DNA from: Pseudomonas sp. MWU15-20650
GTDB taxonomy: Bacteria > Pseudomonadota > Gammaproteobacteria > Pseudomonadales > Pseudomonadaceae
Assembly: GCF_023242475.1 (NCBI RefSeq)
Contig: NZ_JALJFG010000044.1
Coordinates: 1 to 53,198 of the forward strand
DNA length: 53,198 bases
Reading direction: 5' to 3'
The notes beneath the pieces were generated by a model that saw only the letters and a program-made list of their open reading frames with translations, was not told the DNA's origin and did not search any database. The position numbers and the translations under genes are program-made. This document shows, piece after piece, positions 1 to 7,934 of this stretch (positions are counted from its first letter, which is position 1; the number at the start of each line of letters is the position of its first letter).

Positions 1-22
1 TCCTGAGCCAAGCAACACCATG

Positions 23-49
23 AAGCCCTGACTTGTTCAGGGCTTTTTT
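23..49 (+). terminator. Intrinsic terminator at left edge
   Basis: A nine-base stem, AAGCCCTGA (23-31) pairing with TCAGGGCTT (37-45), closes a five-base loop and runs directly into a T tract. This is a standard rho-independent terminator, presumably for a gene left of the window. It lies immediately before the HNH fragment, so that fragment probably has no promoter of its own at this point. Confidence 0.85.
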
Positions 50-235
50 ATGCACGATGCATTGCCACTTTTTGAAGCACATCACATTAAGCACCTCGCC
101 CAGAAAGGTTCGGATCGCATCACCAATGCTGTAGCCTTGTGCCCCAATTGCGATCAGCGTTGTCACCGGTCGAGTGACCGGGATGCTTTCACCGAGGGGC
201 TTTACGCCAAGGTCGGAAGATTGGCACGGGAGTAA
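50..235 (+). pseudogene. HNH endonuclease C-terminal remnant
   Basis: The 61 residues contain the end of an HNH nuclease domain: EAHHIKHLAQKGSD followed by ITNAVALCPNC and a Cys/His pair (CDQRCH). In intact McrA-like HNH proteins this block is the C-terminal end of a much longer protein, carrying the metal-binding His and the CxxC zinc ligands. The whole N-terminal part is missing, since an in-frame stop (29-31) and a terminator lie just upstream. I infer a decayed gene. A very small free-standing HNH protein is possible but unlikely, because the first His-containing strand of the fold is absent. Confidence 0.7.
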
Positions 236-294
236 ACGCCTGATGTCACACCTGATGCACGCTCAAAAATACCAGATAGGACCGAGGCCACCCC

Positions 295-951
295 GTGAAC
301 CCAGACATGCTCGAAGCCGGCCCCGTAGACGCCAAAGTACTTTCCGTCTTTGACTTCGACGGCACCCTCACCCACCACGACAGTTTCGTGCCCTTCCTCA
401 GGTTTGCCTTTGGCCCTGGTGAGTTTTATGGCCGGATGGCCAAGCTGGCGGTGCCCGGGCTGCGTTTTTTGGTACGGCAGATCAGCCGGGATGAGTTGAA
501 GGCGCAGTTGATCCGCACCTTTATGACCGGGGTGGAGAAGGCGTGGGTGCAGCAGCAGGCTGAGGCGTATTGCCAGCGCACTTGGAGCAAGTTGATGCGC
601 CCAAGTGGTTTGCAGTCGGTAGCGGATGAGGTGAAGTCCGGGGCGGTGGTGACCTTGTGTTCGGCGTCGCCGGCGTTGGTGTTGCAGCCGTTTGCGAATC
701 GGCTGGGGATCAAGTTGATCGGCACTGAGCTTGAGGTGGTTGACGGGGTGTTGACCGGTAAGCTCACGGGCAACAATTGCCGCTGTGAGAACAAGGTGCT
801 GCGGCTTGAGGCGGTGTATGGGGATTTGGGCGAGTATCGGCTGCGGGCCTGGGGCGATACGCGTGGGGATCGGGAGCTGTTGGCGGCGGCGCAGGATGCG
901 CATTTTCGGCATTTTCATTCGAAGAAGAAGCAGCGCAAGTTGCAGCGGTGA
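295..951 (+). CDS. HAD-IB family phosphatase (PgpC/SerB-like)
   Basis: 218-residue haloacid dehalogenase superfamily hydrolase. Motif I is DFDGTLT at about residues 20-26, with both catalytic Asp residues. Motif II is the Ser in TLCSASP near 122, a Lys follows in CENKVLR, and motif IV is GDTRGD near 187. The HAD-IB layout with a helical cap (FLRFAFGPGEF onward) is that of phosphoserine phosphatase-like enzymes and of PgpC (YfhB), which dephosphorylates phosphatidylglycerophosphate. Substrate cannot be decided from sequence; the basic tail (KKKQRKLQR) fits association with a membrane surface. The start is GTG at 295, with an ATG four codons later (307) as the alternative. Both neighbours are gene fragments, so this gene survives inside a scarred region. 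Confidence 0.85.
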   Translation: MNPDMLEAGPVDAKVLSVFDFDGTLTHHDSFVPFLRFAFGPGEFYGRMAKLAVPGLRFLVRQISRDELKAQLIRTFMTGVEKAWVQQQAEAYCQRTWSKLMRPSGLQSVADEVKSGAVVTLCSASPALVLQPFANRLGIKLIGTELEVVDGVLTGKLTGNNCRCENKVLRLEAVYGDLGEYRLRAWGDTRGDRELLAAAQDAHFRHFHSKKKQRKLQR

Positions 952-973
952 TGCAGGTAGATGGGGTTGGCAG

Positions 974-1326
974 ATGGGCCGAGTCGATCCCATCGTGTAT
1001 GGCGGCTACCTCATCGACCGCCTGGAAAAGCGCAAGCTGCTGATCCTGGCCATGCGCTCAAGCGCCACCGGTTTTCTGTTGCTGACCTGATCATCTACCC
1101 CTCGGAGTTCCTGTTGATCGACACCATCGCCCCTGACGTCCTGCGCGGCAGCTATTACGGGGCGCAGAACCTGGCGGCATTCGGTGGGGCAATGAGCCCG
1201 GTGATTTGTGGGTATTTGCTGATCAACGCAGCCCCCGTGAGCATGTTCTATACCTTGGGCGCACTGAAGGCCATTGGCGGGACGCTGTGCTTCTTGAGCG
1301 GGCGATGCGTTGCAGGTTCTTGCTGA
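974..1326 (+). pseudogene. MFS transporter C-terminal remnant, frameshifted
   Basis: Two frames together spell the end of a major facilitator. Frame one (from 974) gives the loop and helix GGYLIDRLEKRKLLILA. After a shift near 1085-1090 a second frame gives LIIYPSEFLLIDTIAPDVL, then RGSYYGAQNLAAFGGA and the last helices up to the stop at 1326. The RGSYYGAQ block is typical of MdtH-like drug exporters. Everything before the eighth or ninth helix is missing and the reading frame is broken, so this is a pseudogene. It supports the view that 1-1330 is a recombination or deletion scar. Confidence 0.75.
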
Positions 1327-1380
1327 TATTTACGTAGGATCCGGCTATTAATAGCCAAACTTCTCAAGGACCCGAGCCCC

Positions 1381-2331
1381 ATGAAATTCGACACGGCCTA
1401 CAGCCTGAGTCTCGATGACAAGCTGTCGATCTACGATGTACGAGACCTGAATTTCGACGAAACCACCGATTTCGATTCCGATAAAGACACCTTCTTTTGC
1501 CCCAATGATGCCTGCCGCGCTGCGTTTGATACGGACAATGCGCTGAGTACCTTCAACGCCAAGAACGTCAACTACCTGCGCACACCGCACTTCAAGAACA
1601 AAACCGGCACCCGGCATATCGACGGCTGCCGCTATGCCAGCACCCACAAGACCGCTGCGGGCGAACATGACGACGAGCGCGAGGAAAATTTCCCCTCCGA
1701 ATTTGTGCTGACGCGCCGTCAGTACGAACGTAAAACCCCCGTCGTCGGCACCGAGGGCAGTGCCCCACAAGAACCGACAAAAGCGCCTTCAAGCCGTTCG
1801 CCTACGTCCCACAGCAGCAACAACGACACCACCCCGGACAGAACCAGCGTGTTCGCCCACCCGGTGGAATGCTACGTGTCAAATATCGACGACAAGGACA
1901 AGCTCAAGGCCATGCCCTTGAAGATCGGCGAACATACCGCAACCTACTGGACGTTTTTCAAGAAGATCGAATACCTGCAAGACAACAAGGGGTTGATCTA
2001 CTGGGGCAAGATCAAAGCCATCAAGGACTACACCAGCAGCTTTCGCATCGACTTCGAAAAGAAGGTGTGGCTCGACAAAAAGCCCTATTCGGTCAACGTC
2101 TACCTGAGCAAAAAACTGATCGAGAACTACCGCAAGCGCACGGCGTTCCTGGAACAGATAAAGACGGCGGCCAGCAGTGAGCGGGCGTTGTATTGCTTCT
2201 TCTATGGGGTTACGCCGCAGCTCAAACAGGTGCCCAGCCAAAAGAATCCCGAGCAGACATTCGGGGTGTTCAGCGCGAATATTGAAAACCTGGATCACCT
2301 GATTATTCGGGAGCTACCAGGGGCCGAGTAA
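1381..2331 (+). CDS. Hypothetical protein with N-terminal Cys/His metal site
   Basis: 316 residues, not assigned to a named family. The N-terminal quarter has the pattern C40-x4-C45, then RTPHFKNK (H70), H79 and C83. That arrangement resembles the zinc-binding N-terminal domain of CoiA-like proteins (CP..C, R.PHF.H, H..C). Residues 95-160 are low-complexity and polar (STHK to TPDRTS), probably a linker. The C-terminal half is compact: WGKIKAIKDYTSSFRIDF, VWLDKKPYSVNVYLSKKLI, and a hydrophobic end LDHLIIRELPG. It is a monocistronic gene with the purine-rich TCAAGGAC before ATG 1381. It follows a degraded MFS gene, so it may be accessory. A DNA-associated role is only a guess from the CoiA-like pattern. 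Confidence 0.75.
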   Translation: MKFDTAYSLSLDDKLSIYDVRDLNFDETTDFDSDKDTFFCPNDACRAAFDTDNALSTFNAKNVNYLRTPHFKNKTGTRHIDGCRYASTHKTAAGEHDDEREENFPSEFVLTRRQYERKTPVVGTEGSAPQEPTKAPSSRSPTSHSSNNDTTPDRTSVFAHPVECYVSNIDDKDKLKAMPLKIGEHTATYWTFFKKIEYLQDNKGLIYWGKIKAIKDYTSSFRIDFEKKVWLDKKPYSVNVYLSKKLIENYRKRTAFLEQIKTAASSERALYCFFYGVTPQLKQVPSQKNPEQTFGVFSANIENLDHLIIRELPGAE

Positions 2332-2382
2332 TCGAGCTGAAAGGCGGTCGAAAAAAATCCAGTTGATGAGCGGTACAAACAA

Positions 2383-2398
2383 CTGTACAAAAACACAG
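2383..2398 (+). promoter_or_regulatory. LexA-like SOS box before the XRE gene
   Basis: CTGTACAAAAACACAG fits the CTGT-N8-ACAG pattern of gammaproteobacterial LexA boxes with a symmetric outer frame. It abuts a TATAGT hexamer (2399-2404) that would serve as -10, so bound LexA would block this promoter. The ATG of the XRE gene is 38 bp further on. The internal bases are A-rich, not the usual alternating TATA, so affinity is uncertain. Confidence 0.5.
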
Positions 2399-2436
2399 TA
2401 TAGTTTGCCCTCCCCCGTCGAACCTGGAGAACCCCC

Positions 2437-2817
2437 ATGTCCTCTCTGGCAATGAGCTCTTTCGTAGATCAACAGATCGTCCTGCACCAATTCACCGCCA
2501 AGCACAGCGTGCAGGCCCGCGCGATGCTGGGCTGGAGCCGTGAAGACCTGTCCCGCCAGGCTGGCGTGGCGGTGGAGGCCATTCAACAATTCGAGAACCA
2601 CGGCGAGGTGGACGATGACGTCTGCCTGAGCCTGGCGTTTCGCCTCGAGGCGCAAGGGTTGGTGTTTTTCCCGGGCTTTGCACCGGGGTGGGGCATGAGC
2701 GCGCGCCGGTTTGAGCCTGCACCGGCCGGGCCTGCGGCACACGGCATCATCTCGCGCCTGATGGGCTCAACAACGACATCAATTGACTCACCAACCCCTC
2801 AACCGAATGGTGCGTAG
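2437..2817 (+). CDS. XRE-type helix-turn-helix regulator
   Basis: 126 residues with an XRE/Cro-CI helix-turn-helix at about 26-75: ARAMLGWSREDLSRQAGV, then VEAIQQFENHG and VCLSLAFRLEAQGLVF. This is the single-domain form, with a short C-terminal tail (PAPAGPAAHG onward) of no known function. ATG 2437 is chosen because CTGGAGAA lies eight bases upstream; a second ATG lies five codons on. A LexA-like box overlaps the promoter. The last 24 codons run over the 3' end of the convergent kinase-like gene by 71 bp, an unusually long tail-to-tail overlap. The DNA target and regulated genes are unknown. Confidence 0.8.
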   Translation: MSSLAMSSFVDQQIVLHQFTAKHSVQARAMLGWSREDLSRQAGVAVEAIQQFENHGEVDDDVCLSLAFRLEAQGLVFFPGFAPGWGMSARRFEPAPAGPAAHGIISRLMGSTTTSIDSPTPQPNGA

Positions 2818-3307
2818 AGTCCAGCCGGATCACCGGGCAACTCAGCGGTTTCAACCAGCTTTCATGCCGCCGCAAGCTACGTAGGCTGTGGTTGCCGTCA
2901 TCGTAACGTGCGGCCCAAGCCAGGAAGGCGAGACTGTTTTGATACCGGTTGCCGCCCTCCAGGACCTGCTCGCCATAGCGTTGCACTTCCCGCTGGCGCA
3001 AGCGGTGCAGGCGTACTTCAGGGTCCAGGCGCAGGAACACCACATGGGTGAACTGCGGGATCACGCCGTCGCCCCAGCCACAGAGTGAGCCGGATAGCAC
3101 CCAGCCCTCATGACCGGCGGTGTGCTCTTGCAGCAAACGGATGCGTTCATCCCGAGGCCGGGCGACGGTGAAAGGGTCTGGTGTTTGCTGCCAGTAATAG
3201 AAATCCGAGTCGAAATAGGCAACGCCCAGGCGTTCGGCCATAGCCTTGCCCAAGGTGGTGGTGCCGGCACCGGCAGCGCCGAGAATGTGGATTCTGTAGT
3301 TGTCCAT
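2747..3307 (-). CDS. Adenylate kinase-like P-loop NTPase
   Basis: About 186 residues. The Walker A motif near the N-terminus is GAAGAGTTTLGKAMAERLG, which is followed by FDSDFYYW, the region that binds the acceptor in shikimate and nucleoside-monophosphate kinases. A LID-like arginine-rich stretch follows (RLRQREVQRYG), then RYDDGNHSLRSLRRHE. Such proteins are annotated in Pseudomonas as AAA or adenylate kinase-like, and the phosphate acceptor is not known. I prefer the start at MDNYRIHILG (ATG 3307) because the P-loop strand normally begins at once; a start at 3325 adds six residues. It converges with, and overlaps, the XRE gene. Confidence 0.75.
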   Translation of the reverse strand: MDNYRIHILGAAGAGTTTLGKAMAERLGVAYFDSDFYYWQQTPDPFTVARPRDERIRLLQEHTAGHEGWVLSGSLCGWGDGVIPQFTHVVFLRLDPEVRLHRLRQREVQRYGEQVLEGGNRYQNSLAFLAWAARYDDGNHSLRSLRRHESWLKPLSCPVIRLDSTHHSVEGLVSQLMSLLSPSGAR

Positions 3308-3434
3308 GGCTTGCGCCCATAGCATTGCGTGTCATCCGTAACGGCGTCGGGCCTGCAATTGCACTGTCCAGCGCCCCCTGTGCGACGGCTTGAGCAACCT
3401 CTGCTGTGCGTCGTCAGCAGAGGTTGAGCAACAC

Positions 3435-4973
3435 TCAGGTGCTGGCTGCTGGCCCCTCAACCGCTTCATCGGCATTTACGGGTGCCGGCGTGTAGGGCGC
3501 TCCAGCCAGGAATGCTGGTTCTCTGATCGCCTGCGTCGCTTGTTCATAACCATAGGCAACCGACAGTAATGTGGCCTCGCTGTTGCCCGAACCGTGAAAG
3601 TAAAGTGCCGTCGGCATACCTTCATCGTCCATTCCAGACGGTACCGATATGCCTGGGTAACCTGCTGCTGCGCTGAAAAAATAGTTGTATGAGTGGAAAT
3701 TCGACACCATGGCGTCGAGCTTGTGCGCCTTGATCGGGTCATCGATGGTTTTCTGGAAAATGGGGATGATGGTCTCCCACAACTGATCGCGCTGATCCTG
3801 TGTTGTCTCCAGGCTGTTGATCAGCTCCAATAATTTCTGATCAGGCTCACCGGGCTTATGGTGACGTTTATTGAAAGCAATCAGCTCCGAAAGCGATTTG
3901 ACTGGTAAACCTTCCCGCCCAGCCAGGTAATCTTCCAGCTTTTGCTTCACCTCTGAGAACAATGCGTCGTTGTAAGTCTGGAAGCTCTCGTCAGCAACAC
4001 CATCGTCCAGGCGCCCCACCGGCACCAGGATCGCACCTTGGGACTTCAACACCTCAAGCGCATCCTTGTAGTGCTTACTGTCCGCCCGCTTCGCGGGGTC
4101 CCTGGCCTCTTCCGCGGACAACTCAGGCACCGGCGTGTAGCCAATTCGCTTACCTTTCAAGGCATCGGAGCGCAGGCCAGCGGTGTAGGCAGTGGTCTCG
4201 GTCATTGCATTAAGCGCTTCTGCCGCATCGCAGACAGTACGCGTGAAAGTGCCCACCGCATCCAGACGTGAACTGGTCATGATGCCTTCGGTACTGAGCA
4301 GCCCCACCGTGGTTTTCAGGCCGAAAACGCCGTTGCAGGCGGCTGGAGCGATGACCGATCCGTTGGTCTCCAACCCTAACGCCAAAGGCACATGCCCCTG
4401 GGCAACCGCCACGGCAGAACCGGAACTCGACCCCGCCACCGGCCCTCCCAGGCGGTGTGGGTTCAGCGTCTGGCCACCTCGGGAACTCCACCCATCCGCC
4501 GGTGATTCAGAGCGGAAGTTGGACAGTTCACTCATGTTGGTTTTACCCACAATCACTACCCCGGCCTTCAGCAGGTTGTCCACGACCCTGGCATTTTTTG
4601 TCGCGGGCGCCCCCACCAAGGCTCTGGAGCCTGCACTTGTCTGCATGCGGTCCTTGGTTTCGAATACATCTTTCAGCGCTATCGGCACGCCGTGCAAGTA
4701 GCCACGCACGTGGCCTTTGAAACGTTCCTGATCGCGGGCCTTTGCCTCCGTCAGGGCATCGGGGTTAGTTTCAACAAACGCGTTGCCGCCCTGTAGTCCA
4801 CGATCAATATTGGCAATTTGCCTGAATGAGTTCTTCACGAGCGACTCGGAGGTGACCCCTTGCTTGGCCATTTCCTCTGACATTTGGCAAGCACTCTTGA
4901 AGCCTTGCGCAGGATTAGAAAGTGCCTGGAACAGCCCTGTTGCCAACCCACCGGTCAAACTTGATCCAATCAT
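3435..4973 (-). CDS. Amidase signature family hydrolase
   Basis: 512 residues, full length for the amidase signature family, which hydrolyses carboxamides by a Ser-cisSer-Lys triad. The Lys is K101 in VPIALKD, the cis-Ser is S182 in GSSSGSAVAV, and the nucleophile is S206 in LETNGSVIAPAACNGVFGLK. The serine spacing (24) matches malonamidase E2. The C-terminal half has SAAAGYPGISVPSG and the usual LLSVAYGYEQAT end. An extra N-terminal stretch of about 50 residues (GGLATGLFQALSNP) is not a convincing signal peptide. ATG 4973 is preceded by TAGGGGG. The true substrate is unknown. A shortened relative follows downstream on the same strand, so the two may be cotranscribed. Confidence 0.88.
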   Translation of the reverse strand: MIGSSLTGGLATGLFQALSNPAQGFKSACQMSEEMAKQGVTSESLVKNSFRQIANIDRGLQGGNAFVETNPDALTEAKARDQERFKGHVRGYLHGVPIALKDVFETKDRMQTSAGSRALVGAPATKNARVVDNLLKAGVVIVGKTNMSELSNFRSESPADGWSSRGGQTLNPHRLGGPVAGSSSGSAVAVAQGHVPLALGLETNGSVIAPAACNGVFGLKTTVGLLSTEGIMTSSRLDAVGTFTRTVCDAAEALNAMTETTAYTAGLRSDALKGKRIGYTPVPELSAEEARDPAKRADSKHYKDALEVLKSQGAILVPVGRLDDGVADESFQTYNDALFSEVKQKLEDYLAGREGLPVKSLSELIAFNKRHHKPGEPDQKLLELINSLETTQDQRDQLWETIIPIFQKTIDDPIKAHKLDAMVSNFHSYNYFFSAAAGYPGISVPSGMDDEGMPTALYFHGSGNSEATLLSVAYGYEQATQAIREPAFLAGAPYTPAPVNADEAVEGPAAST

Positions 4974-5082
4974 AAAGCCCCCTAACGTGACTGAATGTGA
5001 GAGCTATCGGCCGATAACCCGACACCAGTCTAAGCAGCTGTTCACGCAGCTCTATTAAGGGGAATCCCGCTCCACGGTATGA

Positions 5083-5829
5083 TCATTCCGCTCCTGACGT
5101 AGGAACCAATGCTGGGATGAGCTGACGGTAAGTTCGCAACAGAACAGTCAGGCGATCGCCCGCCCAGCGCGCGCCATAAAACCAAAACCGGGTCCCATCC
5201 TCCAGCGTTTCGCAGACACTCGGGTAGCCACTGCTGCATGCGCGATGAAACGCGGTACTCAGGCCGTCGGACACCAAGGCATCGAGACGGTGGCCCGTCA
5301 CAAGCTCATCGATTTCATTGTGGGTTTGAAGGTTGAATTGAAAGGTGTCATCTCCCCGTTGCGCGTCCACCTCGACCAATCGCGCACCGGCCTGGCGCAG
5401 GATATCGAAGACGGTGTGCATCTCTGCGCGGTGTTCGACGGGCTCGATATGATCACCGCGTACATACTGGCCGGCGTAGCCGATACGCCACCCCGCCAGC
5501 AACATGGAGGCGGAAAAGGTGGTGTTATTCAGCACCAGAGGGACCTCCACCATCACCGGCCCGGTGGGGTCGACCCCACTCATGGCGATGAGGGATAAAG
5601 CAGGGTCTCGTACAGGCCTTATCATCGGGGCCAGCGCGTTGTAGCCGGGTATGAGCGCAACGTGCTCAAGGTGCTCGGTACCGAAGACGATCGAACCATG
5701 GCCAGCGCCATCGGTTTTCGAAGGGGTCGTGCAAGCGCCCGTGTCGACGGCATCCACAGGCATGGGCGATAGCTGCCCTGGGCGACAAGGCAGACCAGCT
5801 TGCCAATACTTCTTACATTTGTCGTCCAT
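5083..5829 (-). CDS. Amidase-like protein lacking the catalytic core
   Basis: 248 residues resembling the C-terminal half of amidase-signature proteins: a segment like GPVMVEVPLV and RIGYAGQYV, then EIDELVTGHRLDALVSDG, SGYPSVCETLEDGTRFWFYG and a final RLTVLLRTYRQLIPAL. These align by eye with the LDAMVSNF, AAGYPGISVP and AYGYEQAT blocks of the neighbouring amidase. The serine-rich GSSSGS/NGS region and the catalytic Lys are absent. The frame is intact, and ATG 5829 has GAGGG upstream. It is either a decayed duplicate kept open by chance or a non-enzymatic partner of the amidase upstream (5829 lies 856 bp from that gene's start; this gene is upstream of it on the minus strand). Its N-terminal 80 residues are not amidase-like. 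Confidence 0.6.
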   Translation of the reverse strand: MDDKCKKYWQAGLPCRPGQLSPMPVDAVDTGACTTPSKTDGAGHGSIVFGTEHLEHVALIPGYNALAPMIRPVRDPALSLIAMSGVDPTGPVMVEVPLVLNNTTFSASMLLAGWRIGYAGQYVRGDHIEPVEHRAEMHTVFDILRQAGARLVEVDAQRGDDTFQFNLQTHNEIDELVTGHRLDALVSDGLSTAFHRACSSGYPSVCETLEDGTRFWFYGARWAGDRLTVLLRTYRQLIPALVPTSGAE

Positions 5830-5936
5830 CAAAGCAGGCCCTCGAAAATAAATTTCCGGGGATCATCGCACTCTCATCTTACGTTTGTCGCAGGGCCGAA
5901 ACATCCTGAAAACTCCTTTTTCCAGACGCCCTTGTT

Positions 5937-6995
5937 TCAGCCCACTGCGTGCTCCTTCACACGCTGAGCCTCTACATCCAACCACCAGGCATGCCCGCGT
6001 TCGGGCTGGTTCAGGCGAAACGCCTGCCCCATCGCCGGGGTGGTAATCGATACGTTGCGCTCCCAGGCCAGGGCCATGATGCGGTCGAACGGTTCATGCC
6101 AAGCGTGAAACGCCAGGTCGAAAGTGCCGTTGTGAATCGGCAGCAGCCAGCGGCCCTTGAGATCGATATGCGCCTGTAGCGTTTGCTCCGGCTGCATGTG
6201 CACGTGGGGCCAGTCGACGTTGTAGGCTCCGGTTTCCATCAGCGTCAGGTCGAACGGCCCGTATTGCTCGCCAATGCGTTTGAAACCGTCGAAATAGCCA
6301 GTGTCGCCGCTGAAGAAAATCCGCCGCGCATCGTCGATCATCACCCAGGAACACCACAGGGTCTGGTTGCTATCAAACAGACCGCGCCCGGAAAAATGCT
6401 GCGCGGGCGTAGCGACAAACCGAATGCCATCGACCTCGGTACCCTGCCACCAATCCAACTGCCGTACTTTGCTGGCGTCCACCCCCCATTTGACCAGCGT
6501 GTCGCCTACGCCCAGGGGCGCAAGGAAGTGGCGCGTCTTGTCGGCCAACTGGACCACGGCCTTGCGGTCGAGATGGTCGTAATGATTGTGGGAAAGAATC
6601 ACCGCTTCCAACGCAGGCAATTCTTCCAGGCTGATGGGTGGCTGATGGAAACGCTTGGGGCCAGCCCAACTGAAGGGTGAAGCACGCTCGGCAAACACCG
6701 GGTCAGTGACCCAGAATTTGCCACGCATTTTCAGCAGCACGGTCGAATGCCCCAGTCGGAACACGCTGTGATCCGGCGCGGCCAGCAACTGCTCACGGGT
6801 CAGCGGATGTACCGGGATGTTCCCCACAGGCCGTGTGGTGCGCGGCTTGTTGAACAGCATGTTCCAGAAAATTCGTAACGTTTTGCCAAAGCCGCCACGC
6901 GGCACCGGCGCGTCGTTGCTGAAGAGCCCTGGGTCTTGTTCGGCAGGTTTTGGCGTCGCCGGCGTTGGGTCAAGATGGGATGAAATCGTGGCCAT
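5937..6995 (-). CDS. MBL-fold metal-dependent hydrolase (NAPE-PLD/UlaG-like)
   Basis: 352 residues. The metallo-beta-lactamase motif is SHNHYDHLD, with further ligands in PAQHFSGRGLFD, the Asp in FFSGDTGYFDG and the late His in PIHNGTFDLAFHAWHEP. WCSWVMI and GAYNVDWPHVHM are hallmarks of the NAPE-PLD-like branch, which acts on phosphodiester or lactone substrates. The N-terminal WNMLFNKPRTTRP region may lie against the membrane. ATG 6995 has TAGGAG upstream. The gene is divergent from a TetR regulator with a perfect palindrome between them, so repression by that regulator is likely. The physiological substrate is unknown. Confidence 0.87.
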   Translation of the reverse strand: MATISSHLDPTPATPKPAEQDPGLFSNDAPVPRGGFGKTLRIFWNMLFNKPRTTRPVGNIPVHPLTREQLLAAPDHSVFRLGHSTVLLKMRGKFWVTDPVFAERASPFSWAGPKRFHQPPISLEELPALEAVILSHNHYDHLDRKAVVQLADKTRHFLAPLGVGDTLVKWGVDASKVRQLDWWQGTEVDGIRFVATPAQHFSGRGLFDSNQTLWCSWVMIDDARRIFFSGDTGYFDGFKRIGEQYGPFDLTLMETGAYNVDWPHVHMQPEQTLQAHIDLKGRWLLPIHNGTFDLAFHAWHEPFDRIMALAWERNVSITTPAMGQAFRLNQPERGHAWWLDVEAQRVKEHAVG

Positions 6996-7024
6996 TACAG
7001 AGTGACTCCTACGGTCCGCTCATG

Positions 7025-7046
7025 AACTACACTGCACAGTGTAGTT
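7025..7046. promoter_or_regulatory. Perfect palindromic operator, TetR/MBL intergenic
   Basis: AACTACACTG (7025-7034), a two-base spacer CA and CAGTGTAGTT (7037-7046) form a perfect inverted repeat of ten-base arms. It lies 29 bp before the MBL start and 72 bp before the TetR start. A degenerate second half-site, GAGTGTAATTT, occurs at about 7084-7094. Size and position fit a TetR-family dimer site controlling both divergent promoters. Confidence 0.8.
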
Positions 7047-7118
7047 TCTAGATTGCAACAAAACCCTGAGCAAGTAAACTGCCGAGTGTAATTTCATCTT
7101 TGAGCCCAATGCCCTCCC

Positions 7119-7742
7119 ATGACTGCCCCTCAGCGCCTCACCGACCGTAAACGCGAAGCCATCGTGGCCGCCGCCATCGCCGAATTTCGGGCTAACGGGT
7201 TCGAGGTCACCAGCATGGACAAAATCGCCGCCACCGCCGGCGTTTCCAAGCGCACGGTGTACAACCACTTTCCCAGCAAGGAAGAGCTGTTCGCAGAAAT
7301 CCTCCACCAATTGTGGGCCAGCAGTGTCGCCCAACTGGACGTGAGCTACGCTCCCGACCGCCCGCTACGCGACCAACTGCGCGGGTTGCTGGAGGCGAAG
7401 ATGCAGATGATGTCGGACGCCAATTTCCTTGACCTGGCCCGCGTGGCGATTGCTGCCACCATCCATTCGCCGGAGCGCGCGCAAGACATGGTCAACCGCC
7501 TGAGCAAGCGCGAAGAAGGCTTTACCCTGTGGGTACGCGCGGCCCAGGAAGATGGTCGCCTCCGTTGCACCGACCCGGCTTTCGCAGCCCACCAGATCCA
7601 GAGCCTGCTCAAAGCCTTTGCGTTCTGGCCGCAAATCACCCTGGGCCAACCCACTCTCGACGCCGCCGCCCAGGCCGGGGTTATCGAATCGGCGATCGAT
7701 CTGTTCCTCGCCGGCTATGAAGTCCGCACGCCCCACCCTTAG
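7119..7742 (+). CDS. TetR family regulator (AefR-like C-terminal domain)
   Basis: 207 residues. The N-terminal DNA-binding domain runs from KREAIVAAAIAEFRANGF through the helix-turn-helix MDKIAATAGVSKRTVYNHF, a canonical TetR signature. The C-terminal domain (GLLEAKMQMMSD, RVAIAATIHSPER, FAFWPQITLGQPTLDA) matches the AefR-type ligand domain found in Pseudomonas regulators of efflux and quorum-related genes. It is divergent from the MBL hydrolase, and a perfect palindrome sits between the two start codons. The most economical model is autorepression plus repression of the hydrolase, relieved by a small ligand. ATG 7119 lacks a strong Shine-Dalgarno; an out-of-frame ATG precedes it. Confidence 0.9.
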   Translation: MTAPQRLTDRKREAIVAAAIAEFRANGFEVTSMDKIAATAGVSKRTVYNHFPSKEELFAEILHQLWASSVAQLDVSYAPDRPLRDQLRGLLEAKMQMMSDANFLDLARVAIAATIHSPERAQDMVNRLSKREEGFTLWVRAAQEDGRLRCTDPAFAAHQIQSLLKAFAFWPQITLGQPTLDAAAQAGVIESAIDLFLAGYEVRTPHP

Positions 7743-7934
7743 TAAACCGGTTGCACAAGCGACATTCCGGGTCGCTTTTGGCGTATCCATACGCTGTTCT
7801 GCACAAATGGCCTGGAAGGACACTGATTATTCCCACGCGAATAATCGACAATATTCACATCTATTATCCGATCAACGGTTTTACCCGCTGACGCGCGCTG
7901 TTGTATCTGCAAAAAAGAGCTGAACCAGGACACT

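Noticed and set aside
1..22. Possible tRNA 3' end (ends in ACACCA before the terminator)
   Set aside because: The preceding bases do not give a T-arm (no TTCRANY loop or matching stem), so the CCA is coincidental.
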